From Aquila chrysaetos chrysaetos (lineage: Eukaryota; Chordata; Aves; Accipitriformes; Accipitridae), in contig NC_044012.1 in assembly GCF_900496995.4 (NCBI RefSeq), positions 25,272,759-25,336,758 of the forward strand: 64,000 bases of DNA, written 5' to 3'. The first letter of the stretch is position 1. Each line of letters opens with the position of its first letter. Made by a program: the position numbers and the translations under genes. Under the pieces are notes generated by a model. The model worked only from the letters and a program-made list of their open reading frames with translations, made no database searches and was not told the origin of the DNA. Positions 14,701-24,719 of this stretch are shown here, one piece after another.

Positions 14701-15683
14701 GACACGGGCGAGAGGCAAGCCGAGCGGCGGGGTGGTTCGAGATGAGCAGCGGTGGGAGCGCCTTCGATAATGGGCCCTCAGGCACGTCAGAGCTGCCCGG
14801 CATGGGGGGCTTCCCAGCACCGTACAAGGAGCACGTGCCGCCGTTCCAGGAGAGCGTCAACAACTTCCGAACAAATAACTTCAGCCCCGCTTTCGAGCAC
14901 CACATGCCGCCACCGCCGCCCCTTGCGCCGCCTCCCATTGAGCATGGGACTCCCTTCCAACGGGAGCCGGTGGGTCCGCCCACTGGGCCCCCAGCTGCCC
15001 CCCCCAAGGACCACGGCAGCCTCTTCCCGAGGGATCACTCGGTCCCTCCCCGCATGCCGTCGGTGGATCACGCCAACCCCTTCTCAAAGGAAACCTCCAC
15101 TCCGCTCTCGCTGCCCCATGGTGTCCCCCCACCTCCCTCCGTGGAGCACGCTGGCGTCCCCTTCCCCCCCCCCCCGCCACCCCCTGTCCCCGGGGAGCAC
15201 ACCGGCGTCCCCTTCCCCTCCCAGCCGCCGCCAGCTGGGGAACACAGCGGCGCCCCCTTCCCTGCGCCACCCCCCATGGCAGTGGAGCATGGTGCCGGCG
15301 CCTTCCCCAAGGAGCACGGTACGATCCACCAAGGGACGATGAAAGAGCATTTCGCCGTGCACGCCGGACCCCGGGAGCCGGTGACCCAACCCCAACAGCG
15401 GGACCACGCCGCAGCCCCCCTGTCCCGCTCCCGTGAGGCCGTGGGTCTGACCCCCCTCTCCAGGGAGCAGCTGGGGGCGGCCCGCGGCCTGGGCCCCCCT
15501 GCTCACAGGGACGGTGGGAGCCGTGGTGGGGTGCTGGTCAGGACCCCCCGGGCTGACTTCAGGCCGCGAGAGCCCTTCGTAAGCAGAGACCCCTTCCATA
15601 GCCTGAAAAGGCCCCGGCCGCCCTTCGGGAGGGGGTCCCCCTTCTTTGCCCCAAAACGCCCCTTCTTCCCCCCCAGGTACTGA
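2798..15683 (+). CDS. RPRD2: RPRD2, RNA polymerase II CTD-interacting protein (5'-partial)
   Basis: Regulation of nuclear pre-mRNA domain-containing protein 2; the family binds the phosphorylated Pol II C-terminal domain through a CID and scaffolds CTD phosphatase activity in the nucleus (family knowledge). Coding exons seen: 2798-2927, 5465-5565, 6750-6827, 8165-8217, 8966-9092, 10000-10175, 10858-11143, 11501-11776, 12062-12265 and 12955-15683. All junctions are GT-AG and all phases agree, giving about 1,386 codons. The CID part reads [19 protein letters not shown] and [15 protein letters not shown] coiled-coil stretch ([18 protein letters not shown]) follows, then a Ser/Pro-rich region. 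The 2.7-kb last exon encodes a low-complexity tail with proline runs and ends SLKRPRPPF...PFFPPRY, as in mammals. Only the first ~70 residues are missing, outside the window. The gene looks intact. Confidence 0.97.
4296..4345 (+). mobile_element. CR1 LINE fragment (3' end)
   Basis: About 50 bp resembling the 3' end of avian CR1 in sense orientation (GGTCTTTAAAAAGGTCCC, then CCAACCCAAAGGGTTCTGTG). It lies in an RPRD2 intron. It is too short to assign a subfamily and appears diverged. Confidence 0.6.
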
Positions 15684-16755
15684 AGCAGACGCCCAGCTCC
15701 CGAGCGAAGGCATCTGGACGCTGTAGAGAGCAACGGAGTAGCGCTTTCACTTGGTTTTTCCATAATTTTTTTTTTCTTTTCTTTCCCTCAAGAGCCCCAT
15801 AACCACCTCCTAAATTAAATGTTCTGTAATTTTTTTTTTTTAATTTTTTTTTTTTTTTGCGGTTGTTTATTTCCCAAGCCCACCCAGTTGGTGCGTGACT
15901 AGGAAAAAAAAAAGTTTTAACGACAAGAAGAAGCATTGCTGTTGAAATAAAAACTTCCAGTAGTAGTTTAAAAAGTTAAAAGAAAAAAAAACCACAAAAA
16001 AAAAGAAAAAAAAAACTTAAAAAACCGAAAGGAAAGATGAAGCGTGCTGTTGGGATGTTGTTTTTTAGCCGATTACCAAATCGCTGCCGCAGGGAGGAGT
16101 GAAGGGTCCAAGCGCTGGCGGTGGCAGAGACCACACCCCCACCCCTCCTGTGCCTTCCTCTGCAGCGACGGTCACCGCTCCCCCTCCAGCTGGCAAAAAC
16201 CACCAAAAAAAGGCAACAAAAAAAAAAAACAAAAAAAAAAAAAAAAACAAAAAACACAAAACCAAACCACCCTACGATGATCTCCGCTGTCGCCGGCTGG
16301 ACTGTTTGGCTCCCGGCACCCCGGGAGCAAGGAGGGGTCCCCCAGCCTGTGTTCCCCCCCTCCAGCTCACCCGCCGCGGGAAGAAAATGTCGTCTGTTGG
16401 TTGGTTTTTGGTTTATCTTGGGTTTTTTTGGTTGGTTTTTTTTTTCTCTTCCCCTGGGAACACTTTGACTTTCTACGTGTGTGTATATAATAATCACTTT
16501 TTAATTCCATCTCTCGGATCGTTCAAAACGCGCAGACGGAGCCCGCGGGGGGGGGGGGGCGCTCGGAGTGCTGCCCGTCCCGTCGTCCCCCCCCCCCGCG
16601 CAGGGCCGCCCCGCAGCCGCGCCGGCGGCTTTTATATGAAGTTGGAATTTTACTTGATTTATTTTAAATTTTTTTGTTTTGTTTTGTTTTTTTTTTAGTT
16701 GCTAGAATCCATCATATATGTTTGATAAAGGTGTAGGGTTAAATATCTACATAAA
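15684..16755 (+). other. RPRD2: RPRD2 3' UTR, A/T-homopolymer-rich
   Basis: Sequence after the RPRD2 stop is rich in A and T runs, very unlike the flanking GC-rich DNA, as expected of a long 3' UTR. A canonical AATAAA lies at 15946-15951. Transcription probably also reaches a distal end near 16,750, since the T-rich, UTR-like composition continues to there, but I cannot place that end exactly. The open frames inside (Lys- or Phe-rich) are artefacts of the homopolymers. Confidence 0.65.
15946..15951 (+). terminator. RPRD2: RPRD2 poly(A) signal AATAAA (proximal)
   Basis: Canonical hexamer 263 bases after the stop codon. Confidence 0.6.
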
Positions 16756-17394
16756 AATTACAAAAACGAGAAGGTGGCGGATCCTTTCTTTGTCGCGTGC
16801 ATTCGGTCACATCGGTCCTGAGGGGATCCCACCCCCACCGCCGGCCATGGCCCCCGGGGGGGCTTCTTCCCCTCTACCGGCCCCGTGGAGCCGGCCTGGC
16901 CCCGCACCGAGCCGGGGGCGGGCCGGGCTGGGGTCGTGGCTACCTAAACCCCCGGTCCCCTCTGGATACCCGGGGCTGTGGGAGAGCCGGGGGCCCTGAG
17001 GCGCAAGGACCCGCCTTGAGGGGGTCCCGTTACCTCCCCCGCGTTGTCAGTGGTTCCGTCCTGCCCGCGCCGGGACCGCGGGGCTTCCCCGTGGGCGGGC
17101 GAGTCCAACGCGGCCTCCAAGTTGGGGGGGGGGAGTTAGGGCGGGCGAGGACCAGCTTGAGACCGGACGCGCCGCTCTCGCCACACGGGCAGTGCGTAGG
17201 ACCCAGGCGTTCGGCTCCACCCCTGGGAGGGATCACCCGTCCCTGGCTCCGCCTCTGGGCGGGGATTCCACCCCTGCTCTGGGAGAGGACCTCCGTATCT
17301 AGTCCCGCCTCTGGGCGGAGCCTTCGGCCTCGGCCCCGCCCCCGCAGCGGACTGCCGCGTCCGGCCGGCGGCGGAAGGGGCGGAGCCTCCCGCC
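16756..17394. promoter_or_regulatory. TARS2: RPRD2-TARS2 intergenic region and TARS2 CpG promoter
   Basis: Very GC- and CpG-rich sequence between the end of RPRD2 and the TARS2 start codon. From about 17,210 to 17,390 it carries repeated GC-box-like elements (CCGCCTCTGGGCGG appears more than once) and no TATA box. This is a typical housekeeping CpG-island promoter. No other gene is seen here. Confidence 0.6.
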
Positions 17395-20300
17395 ATGCCG
17401 TCCGCCTGGGCCGGGGCGCGGCTGCTCTTCGCGGGAGCCCCGCGCCGACACCGGGTGCGCTCAGGCCCGCCCCACCCCCCACCCCTCTCCCTTCCGGGAC
17501 CCCGGCGTCCTACCCTCCCCCCGCCCCCCACGCCCCATCCCCCTCCCTCCCCCCTGCCCGCCTCTACCCACCGGCACCCTCGCGCTCCGAAGGGGTCCTG
17601 ACCCCACGTTGACCCCACGTTGACCCCGACCCCTCCCCAGGTTTCCGGGCCGGACCCCCACCTTTCTGAGCGCCTCCGGCTCTTCCAGCAGCTGCGGGCG
17701 GTGCAGGAGCAACGGGATGAGGCCGGGACCGGGACCGGGACCGGGACCGGGACAGGGTGTGGCCGCCCCCCCCCCAGGGACCCCCATCCGCATCGCTCTG
17801 CCCGGGGGGGGCCGCCTGCCCGGCCGGGCCCTGCAGACCACTCCCTTCCAGGTGGCCACGCAGCTGGGGTACGCACAGGCCCCGGCCCTCCCCTCCCCAG
17901 GTGGGGACAGCCAAGGTCCCCACAGTGTCCCCGGGGTCCCCAGCATCCCCACAGTGCTCCCAGGGTCCCCTACAGAGTCCCCGTGGTGTCCCTACAGGGT
18001 CCCCACAGTGTCTCCACAGGGTCCCCACAGGGCCTCTCTGGTGTCCGCAGTGTTCCCACGGGGTCCCCACAGCATCCCCAGGTCCCCACAAGGTTCACAG
18101 GGTCCCCACGGGGTCTCTGTGGTGTCCCCAGGGTTCCTACAGGGTCCCTGCAGCATTCCTATGGTCTCCACAGGGTCCCCACAGTGTCCCCACAAGGTCC
18201 ACAGGGTTCCCATGGTGTCCCTATGGTCCCCATGGTGTCCCCATGGGGTCCTCAGGGTCCCCCCGGTGTCCCCACAGGGGGGGCCTGGCAGAGGCAGCAC
18301 TGGTGGCCCGGGTGAACGGGACCCTCCAGGACCTTGACCGGCCCCTGGAGAGCGATGCCGACCTGGAGCTTCTCGACTTCTCGACGCCAGAGGGACGGGC
18401 GGTGAGTCCCGCAGGACACGGGGGCTGGACCCACGCCCCACTCCCCTCACAGCGTGTCCCCCATGTCCCCCCCTCCGTGTGTGTCATCCTCGCCCCCCCC
18501 CCCCAGGCTTTCTGGCAGTCCAGCGCCTGCGTCCTGGGCGCGGTGGCGGAGCAGTTTTACGGAGCCACACTCTGCAGTGCCCAGGCCACCGAGGACGGCT
18601 TCTTCTGCGACGTCCACATGGGAGAGAGGTAAGGAGATGGCGGGGGGACTGTCCTAGTTTCAGCTGGGATAGAGTTAACTGTCTTCCTAGTAGCTGGTAC
18701 GGTGCTATGTTTTGAGTTCAGTATGTGAAGAATGTTGATAACACTGATGTTTTCAGTTGTTGCTAGTAGTGTTTAGACTAATGTCAAGGATTTTTCAGCT
18801 TCTCATGCCCAGCCAGCGAGAAAGCTGGAGGGGCACAAGAAGTTGGCACAGGACACAGCCAGGGCACCTGACCCAAACTGGCCAACAGGGTATTCCATAC
18901 CATGTGACGTCCCATCTAGTATAGGAACTGGGAAGTGGGGGTGGGGAATCACCGCTCGGGGACTAGCTGGGTGCCGGTCGGCGGGTGGTGAGCAATTGCG
19001 CTGCGCATCATTTGTACGTTCCAATCCTTTCATTATTGCTGTTGTCATTTTATTAGTGTTATCAGTATCATTATTAGTTTCTTCTTTTCTGTTCCATTAA
19101 ACCGTTCTTATCTCAACCCGTGGGTTTTGCTTCTTTTTCCCGATTTTCTCCCCCATCCCACTGGGTGGGGGGGGAGTGAGTGAGCGGCTGCGTGGTGCTT
19201 AGTTGCTGGCTGGGGTTAAACCACGACAGGGACACACACACATGGGTCCCCTGTGGGGCGCGGTGTCCCCAGCCTGTCCCCACGCCTGCAGGACGGTGCA
19301 GCGCGGTGAGCTGCCGGCGCTGGAGGAAGCTTGTGACGCTTTCGCCCGCACCAGGCACCGCTTCGAGCGCCTCGAGGCCACCCGCCAGCAGCTGGCCGAG
19401 CTCTTCAAGGTGAGACCCCAGGCATGTCCCCTCCCCAGCATGTCCCCTCCCTGTGCTGGTATGGGGTAAGGAAGCCCAGCTTGGGGACATCGGGACCCTC
19501 CTGGTTGGGGTTATGGACGGGGTGATGCTAACGGGGACCAGTGTCACCCCTACTCACTGTCACCCCCCCCTTGGTGTCACCTGTGCCACTCTCACCCGCC
19601 TCGGTCCTCCCCTCACCCCCAGCACGGTGTCACCCCCCCCTCAGTGTCACTCATGCCACTGTCACCCACGTCGGTGTCCCCTCCCAGCACAACAGCTTCC
19701 AGCTGCAGCAGATCGAGGAGGAGGTGACGTCTCCTACTGCCACCGTCTATAGGTGAGCATGGGGGCTCTGGGGCAGGGAGGGGAGGCACATCTGGGCAGA
19801 GATAGAGCTGTGGTGTCCCCACGTCCATCCGTCTGTCCGTCTGTCCCTGCAGGTGCGGCCCCCTGCTCCAGCTCTGCCGCGGCCCCCTCCTCCGGCACAC
19901 GGGGCTGATCGCAGCCCTCCGCATCCTGACCGTAGGTTTAGATGTGGGGCAGAGAAGGTGGGGGGGACACCCAGGTATCCAGACCCCACTGATTTCCTCC
20001 CCACCCCCTCCCGGCAGAGCTCGGCAGCGTTTTGGCGAGGGGCCAGGAGCCGCCAGTCACTGCAGCGCGTCGCCGCCGTTGCCTTCCCCAGCGCCCAGGA
20101 TTTGGCTGCTTGGCAGCAGGCGCAGGATGAGGCCGCCCTGAGGGATCACCGCCGCATTGGTCGGGTAAGTCCCACATGGTGGTGGGGGCAGCAGCAGTGG
20201 AGGGTGGGTGTTACTGGAGGGTTGCCGGTGGCTGCTGGCAACCCCCCAGTAATGCCCACCCCTCAACGCAGGAGCAGGAGCTTTTCTTCTTCCACAAGCT

Positions 20301-23300
20301 CAGCCCCGGCAGTTGCTTTTTCTTGCCCCGCGGTGCCCACGTCTACAACACCCTCATTGACTTTATCAGGGTACGGCGCCCACAGCCCCCCCTCTGCCCC
20401 CCTGGGGGTGTCAGCATCACCTCCGCCGGGGGTAAGGGGAGAAATTGGGGTCTGCCCTGCACTGTGGCCCAACATACATGCACCCTGCTGCACCCCAGCC
20501 CCATTGGCAGCCTGTGCATGCCACTGCACCCCCATCCTGTTGCGCCCTGGACCCTTTGCACCCACACCCTGTCCCCACTGCGCACCCCGCTGCACCCAGA
20601 CCCTCTTGTACCTGCACCCCAGCCCCGTTGCAGCTGCACCCCATTCCCAGCTGCACCCAGACCCTGCCTGTGCACCCCACTGCACCCCATCCCCATTGCA
20701 CCTAGACCCTCTTGCACCTGCTGTGCACCCACTTTTGCTGTGCACCCCACTGCACCCAAACCCTCTTGTGCTGTGACCCCACTTGTGCACCCTGTTGCAC
20801 CCCAGCCCTGCTGTCCCTGCACCCTGACCCCGCTGTGCACCCCACTGCACCCAGACCCCGTTGCACCGTGACCCTGTATGTGTACTCCATCCCCTCTTGC
20901 ACCCCAGGCCTGTCGTACCCCCACTGCCCACCATCCCCACCGCACCCAGACCCTGTTATACCCCAAGTCCCTGCCATGCCCCATCCCTGCAGCACCCATG
21001 GCTGCAGCTCCCCGTCCCTCCCGCGCCCTGCAGCACCCGCAGCCCTCCCCTGGGACAGGCACCGTGGGGCTGGGCTGACATCCCTGTCCCTGTCCCCATC
21101 CCCGCAGAGCGAGTACCGGGGGAGGGGCTTCTGTGAGGTGGTGACCCCCAACGTGTTCAGCCCGCAGCTCTGGGAGCTCTCGGGGCACTGGCAGCACTAC
21201 AGCACCCACATGTTCTCTTTCACCGCTGGTGCTGAGACCCTCTCTCTCAAACCCATGAACTGCCCAGCTCACTGGTGAGTGGGGGGGACGTGGGGGAGAC
21301 GCTGTGGGGGGTTGGGTGGGCTGATGATGCATCTGACTGTTCGTCTGTCCGTCCACAGCCTGATGTTCACCCACCGGCCACGGTCGTGGCGGGAGCTGCC
21401 GTTGCGCCTGGCCGATTTTGGGGTGCTGCATCGCAATGAGCCCCCCGGCACCTTAACAGGGCTGACCCGGGTGCGGCGCTTCCAGCAGGACGATGCTCAC
21501 ATCTTCTGCACACTGGAGCAGGTGAATGTCCCCGCCGTGTCCCCCCCCCTCCATGTCGCACACCCCCCGGCCACCACTGACACCTCGTCCCCAGCTGGAG
21601 GGCGAGATTGATGCCTGCCTGGACTTCGTGCAGACGGTTTACGCCACGCTGGGCTTCTCCTTCCGCCTGGCCCTGGCCACCCGCCCTCCCGGGTTCCTGG
21701 GGGACCCCGAGACCTGGGACCGCGCCGAACAGGTGGGCTGGGGATGGGGACGCGGACGGAGCGTGGCCCCACTGCCGGCACCATCCCCAGCATCGCATCC
21801 CAGCTTGGCCGCCATATCCTCTGCAGCGTGCCCCATGCATCACCTCCTGCCTTGCCGCCATGTCCCCTGCGTTGTCCCCCTCGTTGTGCCCTGTGCACCA
21901 TGTCCCAGCTTTGTCCCCGTGTCCCACGCGCCATATCCCAGCCAGGCCATAATGTCCCCTGCGCCGTGACCTGTCCATCACATCCGAGCTTTGCCCCCAC
22001 GTCCTGCGCGTCACCTCCCCGCTCTGCTGTGGCGTCCCCCGCCTTATCCCCTGTCGTGTTCCCTGCAGTGCCCTGTGTGTCACCTCCCAGGTGTGTCATT
22101 GCTTGCCATGCAGCATGTCCCATCTGTCACCTCCCAGCTTTGCCGTCATGTCCGTGTGCTGTATCCGTGCAGCGTGGCCTCTGCATTGTGTCCCTGTGTC
22201 GCACGCATGCACCACATGCCCTGCACCACACCTCTGTCGTGCCTGCATTGTGTCCCTTGCGTCGTGTCCCCCACGTTGTCCCCCCTGTGTTCTGCCTGCA
22301 CAGCGTCCCATGTTGCTGTCCCTGCATCGTGTCCCCCTCGTCATTGTGCCTGTTCATCGTACCTGTCATGCCCTCTGCGTTGGTCCCCTCTGTTGTGCCT
22401 GTATGTCATGCCCCTGCGTCACATCCCCTGCATCTTGTCCCCTACATCATCCCTCCCTGACCCCCCCATCTGTCCCTGCAGCAGCTGGAGCGGAGTCTCC
22501 GTGCCTTCAGGCAGCCCTGGGAGCTGAGTCCGGGCGACGGCGCCTTTTATGGCCCCAAGGTGACAGATTTTGGGGTGGGGGGTCCCCGAAGGGTCCTGGT
22601 TTGCCGCCTCTGGGGGCAAACTGGCACCCTTCAGGAAACACCCCTCTGCCATTATTCCTGATAGATCGATATCCGGATCCGGGATGCGCTGGGGCGGCAG
22701 CATCAATGCGGCACCATCCAGCTGGATTTCCAGATGCCGGAGAGATTTGAGCTGGAGTATGCCAGGTATTGGAGTATGCCAGGTATTGGTGGGGGTGGAG
22801 GGAGCAGACAAAAGAATTGGGGCTTGGGGGGGTCAGAGTTGGGCTAGGGTTGGCAGAATTGGGGTGTCAGGATGGGGCTGGGTCCCCCTGCACCCCCCTG
22901 ACCCCTTGCGTATGTGTATGTCCCCCCCTCAGTGCGACAGGGGGCGTGGCGCGGCCAGTGCTGATCCACCGGGCAGTGCTGGGTTCTGTTGAGCGCATGG
23001 TGGCTGTGCTGGCCGAGAGCTGCGGTGGCCGATGGTGAGGGGGGGTTGACCCCGAAGGGTCCCGGTTGCCCTTGGGGGCAAACCGGGACCCTTTGGGGAC
23101 AAGCCCCCCCTGCAAAAAATCTCTCACCTTGGGGCTACAAAAGGGGCACCCCCCAATCCCTGGGACACCCCCATCCTGGGGACACCCCCCCCAATTCCCC
23201 AGGGTCCCTTCATCCCCAGTGTCACCCCCATCCTGGGGTACCCTCCCAGTCTTGGGGACAGTCCTGTCCTGGGGCACCCCCCCAATCCCCAGGACACCCG

Positions 23301-24640
23301 CCCCCCCAATCCCTGGGACACTCCCATTCTTGGAGCACCCCCATCTTGGGGACAGCCCCCCCCAATCCCCGGGTCACCCCATCCCTGGTTCACCCTTGCC
23401 TTGACACCCCCCCGATGTCATCCCCCTCCCTGTGACCCCCCCCAATGTCACCCCTCCCCAGGCCGCTCTGGCTGTCCCCACTGCAGGCAATGGTCATCCC
23501 ACAGGCGCCCGAAGTCGAGGACTACGCCCGGGAGGTGAGTGTGCCCCCCGCCATGTCCTTTCCCATGTCCCCTCCATCCCTCTGTGCCCCGCCATTCCTC
23601 TGTGCCCCCCATCCCTCCTTGTCCCTCTGTGTACCCCCGATCCTCCCGTGCCCCCCCATGCCCCCCCATCCCTCTGTGCCCCCCCCCCCCCCCCCCCCCC
23701 CACTGATGCTGTGGGGCAGGTGCAGGCAGTGCTGCGAGGGGGTGGCATGATGGCCGACCTGGACGGGGACGCGGGGGCCACCCTGGCCAGGAAGATCCGC
23801 CGGGCCCAGCTCGCCCACTACAACTTCCAGCTGGGTAAGGGGCAGGGGAATGGACACCCCAGACCCCCAGGATTGCACCCCACCCCCCCCCCCCGCCAGG
23901 ACCAGGTGCGCTGAGTCAGCAGCACCCAGCCACCCCCCACTGGAACCCAGGAGCTGCTAGGGGGAAGCACTGGGACCCCTCTGGGCTCCTTCTGGGACCC
24001 CGCCTTGGGAATCCCCTGGGACTCCCCCAACACCCCCCTGGGACCCTCTTGGGACCCCTCCTGAGACCTCCGCAGGATCCCATGAGACCCCCCCCCCACT
24101 GGCAATTCCCTGGGACCCCCCTGGACCTCCCTGGAACTCCCCTTGAAGACCCCCTGAGACCCTCTTGGGACCCCTCCAGCATCTCCTGGGACCACCCATG
24201 ACCCCCTGGGACTCCCCCTGTAGAGCCCCCTGAGACCCCCCACCCCGGGGACCCGCTGGCCCCCCTGTCCCTGGGCGGTGGGTGCTGGTCACGGGCGGGG
24301 AGGGGCTGTGGCTGCCCACGCAGGAGCACGTGGGGGCACGTGTGGGTGTACCCATGGGTGAGCGTGCCCAACATGGGGGGGTGCCTGGGGGGTTGCATGT
24401 GCAAGGTAGGGGGTATACAGGGTGGGGGGCTGTGCGGGACATGGAGAGGGGGACATGGGGCCCCCCCCCACCCACCTGGTCCCTCCCGCAGTGGTGGGCC
24501 GGCGGGAGCGGGCACATGGCACCGTCAGCGTCCGCACACGGGACAACCGGCAACTGGGGGAGCGCGACCTGCACCGGGTGCTGCAGCGGCTGCAGGAGCT
24601 GCGGGACGCCCGTGTCCCTGACGCTGAGGAGCAATTCTGA
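17395..24640 (+). CDS. TARS2: TARS2, mitochondrial threonyl-tRNA synthetase
   Basis: Charges mitochondrial tRNA-Thr. Exons: 17395-17454, 17641-17868, 18278-18401, 18507-18628, 19292-19409, 19688-19752, 19853-19931, 20018-20164, 20272-20370, 21108-21274, 21359-21521, 21595-21732, 22482-22559, 22665-22765, 22933-23034, 23462-23534, 23720-23834, 24492-24640; about 708 aa (human ~718). Order: Arg-rich mitochondrial presequence, TGS domain (PIRIALPGG), editing domain, class II core with zinc ligands Cys (KPMNCPAH), His (DDAHIFC) and His ([14 protein letters not shown]), motif 2 ([11 protein letters not shown]), then anticodon-binding domain. The catalytic core looks complete. Two oddities: exon 2 is one base too long for a single frame (see the C10 tract), and the editing-site residues are mostly replaced. 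Introns are very short and full of minisatellites. Confidence 0.96.
17723..17776 (+). other. TARS2: TARS2 exon 2: GGGACC hexamer repeat and C10 tract with apparent +1 shift
   Basis: Upstream of here exon 2 reads [17 protein letters not shown] in one frame. Downstream PIRIALPGG...[10 protein letters not shown] continues in the next frame, and its phase-2 donor fits exon 3. The GGGACC repeat has a 6-bp unit and cannot shift the frame, so one surplus base most likely sits in the run of ten C at 17766-17775. I see no intron of credible length to explain it. Sequencing or assembly error is the simplest reading, because every other exon is intact. Confidence 0.75.
17900..18277. repeat. Minisatellite, TARS2 intron 2
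   Basis: Degenerate tandem array of a roughly 12-15 bp unit (GGTCCCCACAGGG and variants) filling most of the intron. It reads open in several frames, which explains the long spurious frames across it. Many units contain CACAG|G, resembling 3' splice sites. Confidence 0.8.
18650..19228. mobile_element. Solo LTR of an avian endogenous retrovirus
   Basis: A 579-bp solo LTR in TARS2 intron 4. Its ends are TGTCC... and ...GACA, and it is flanked by a perfect 5-bp target duplication GGGAC (18645-18649 and 19229-19233). It contains an ATTAAA-type poly(A) signal near its 3' part. No internal retroviral sequence is present, so it is a fossil left by LTR-LTR recombination. I recognise the family as one widespread in neoavian birds. 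The class (ERVL- or ERVK-like) is uncertain, and age cannot be judged from a single LTR. Confidence 0.85.
20470..20990. repeat. Minisatellite, TARS2 intron 9
   Basis: Array of degenerate units around CACCCCACTGCACCCAGACC, about 20-25 bp each, roughly 20 copies. Long open frames on both strands (for example 20343-21431 on the minus strand) come from it and from neighbouring exons and are not genes. Confidence 0.75.
21760..22470. repeat. Degenerate minisatellite, TARS2 intron 12
   Basis: About 700 bp of loosely repeated CATGTCCC, GTGTCCC and CACCTCCC words with unit spacing of about 30-40 bp. It makes this the longest TARS2 intron after the ones holding the LTR and the 20.5-kb array. No coding or RNA signal is seen. 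Confidence 0.6.
22754..22787 (+). repeat. TARS2: 17-bp tandem duplication carrying the TARS2 exon 14 splice donor
   Basis: GGAGTATGCCAGGTATT occurs twice without a gap (22754-22770 and 22771-22787). Each copy has the donor CCAG|GTATT. The frame is kept only if the first donor (after 22765) is used; the second would add 17 bases and shift the frame. Confidence 0.9.
23050..23460. repeat. Minisatellite, TARS2 intron 15
   Basis: Repeats of CATCCTGGGGACACCCCCC, CAATCCC(T/C)GGGACA and similar units of about 25-35 bp fill the intron up to the exon 16 acceptor. Confidence 0.7.
23935..24250. repeat. Minisatellite, TARS2 intron 17
   Basis: Degenerate repeats of CTGGGACCCCC and CTTGGGACCCCT, about 11-20 bp, within the last TARS2 intron. 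Confidence 0.65.
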
Positions 24641-24706
24641 CATCCCCCCCACCGTGTGTCCCCCCCTCTGTCCCCGCGTGTGTGTCCCGACACCCCCCTG
24701 ATACCC

Positions 24707-24712
24707 ATTAAA
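24707..24712 (+). terminator. TARS2: TARS2 poly(A) signal ATTAAA
   Basis: Common variant hexamer 67 bases after the TARS2 stop codon, giving a very short 3' UTR. Confidence 0.75.
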
Positions 24713-24719
24713 GTGCTGG

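Noticed and set aside
16099-16698. Lys/Pro-rich open frame after RPRD2
   Set aside because: It depends on long A runs of the 3' UTR and has no recognisable domain or conserved start.
17754-17776. Very short intron in TARS2 exon 2 (GTGTGG...CCCAG) that would mend the frame
   Set aside because: About 22 bp is far below any workable vertebrate intron; a homopolymer length error is simpler.
17900-18277. CRISPR-like regularly spaced repeats
   Set aside because: The array is contiguous and degenerate with no unique spacers, and the DNA is vertebrate; it is a minisatellite.
20343-21431. Minus-strand open frame (about 362 codons)
   Set aside because: Antisense of TARS2 exons and the 20.5-kb minisatellite; repetitive and without protein-like organisation.
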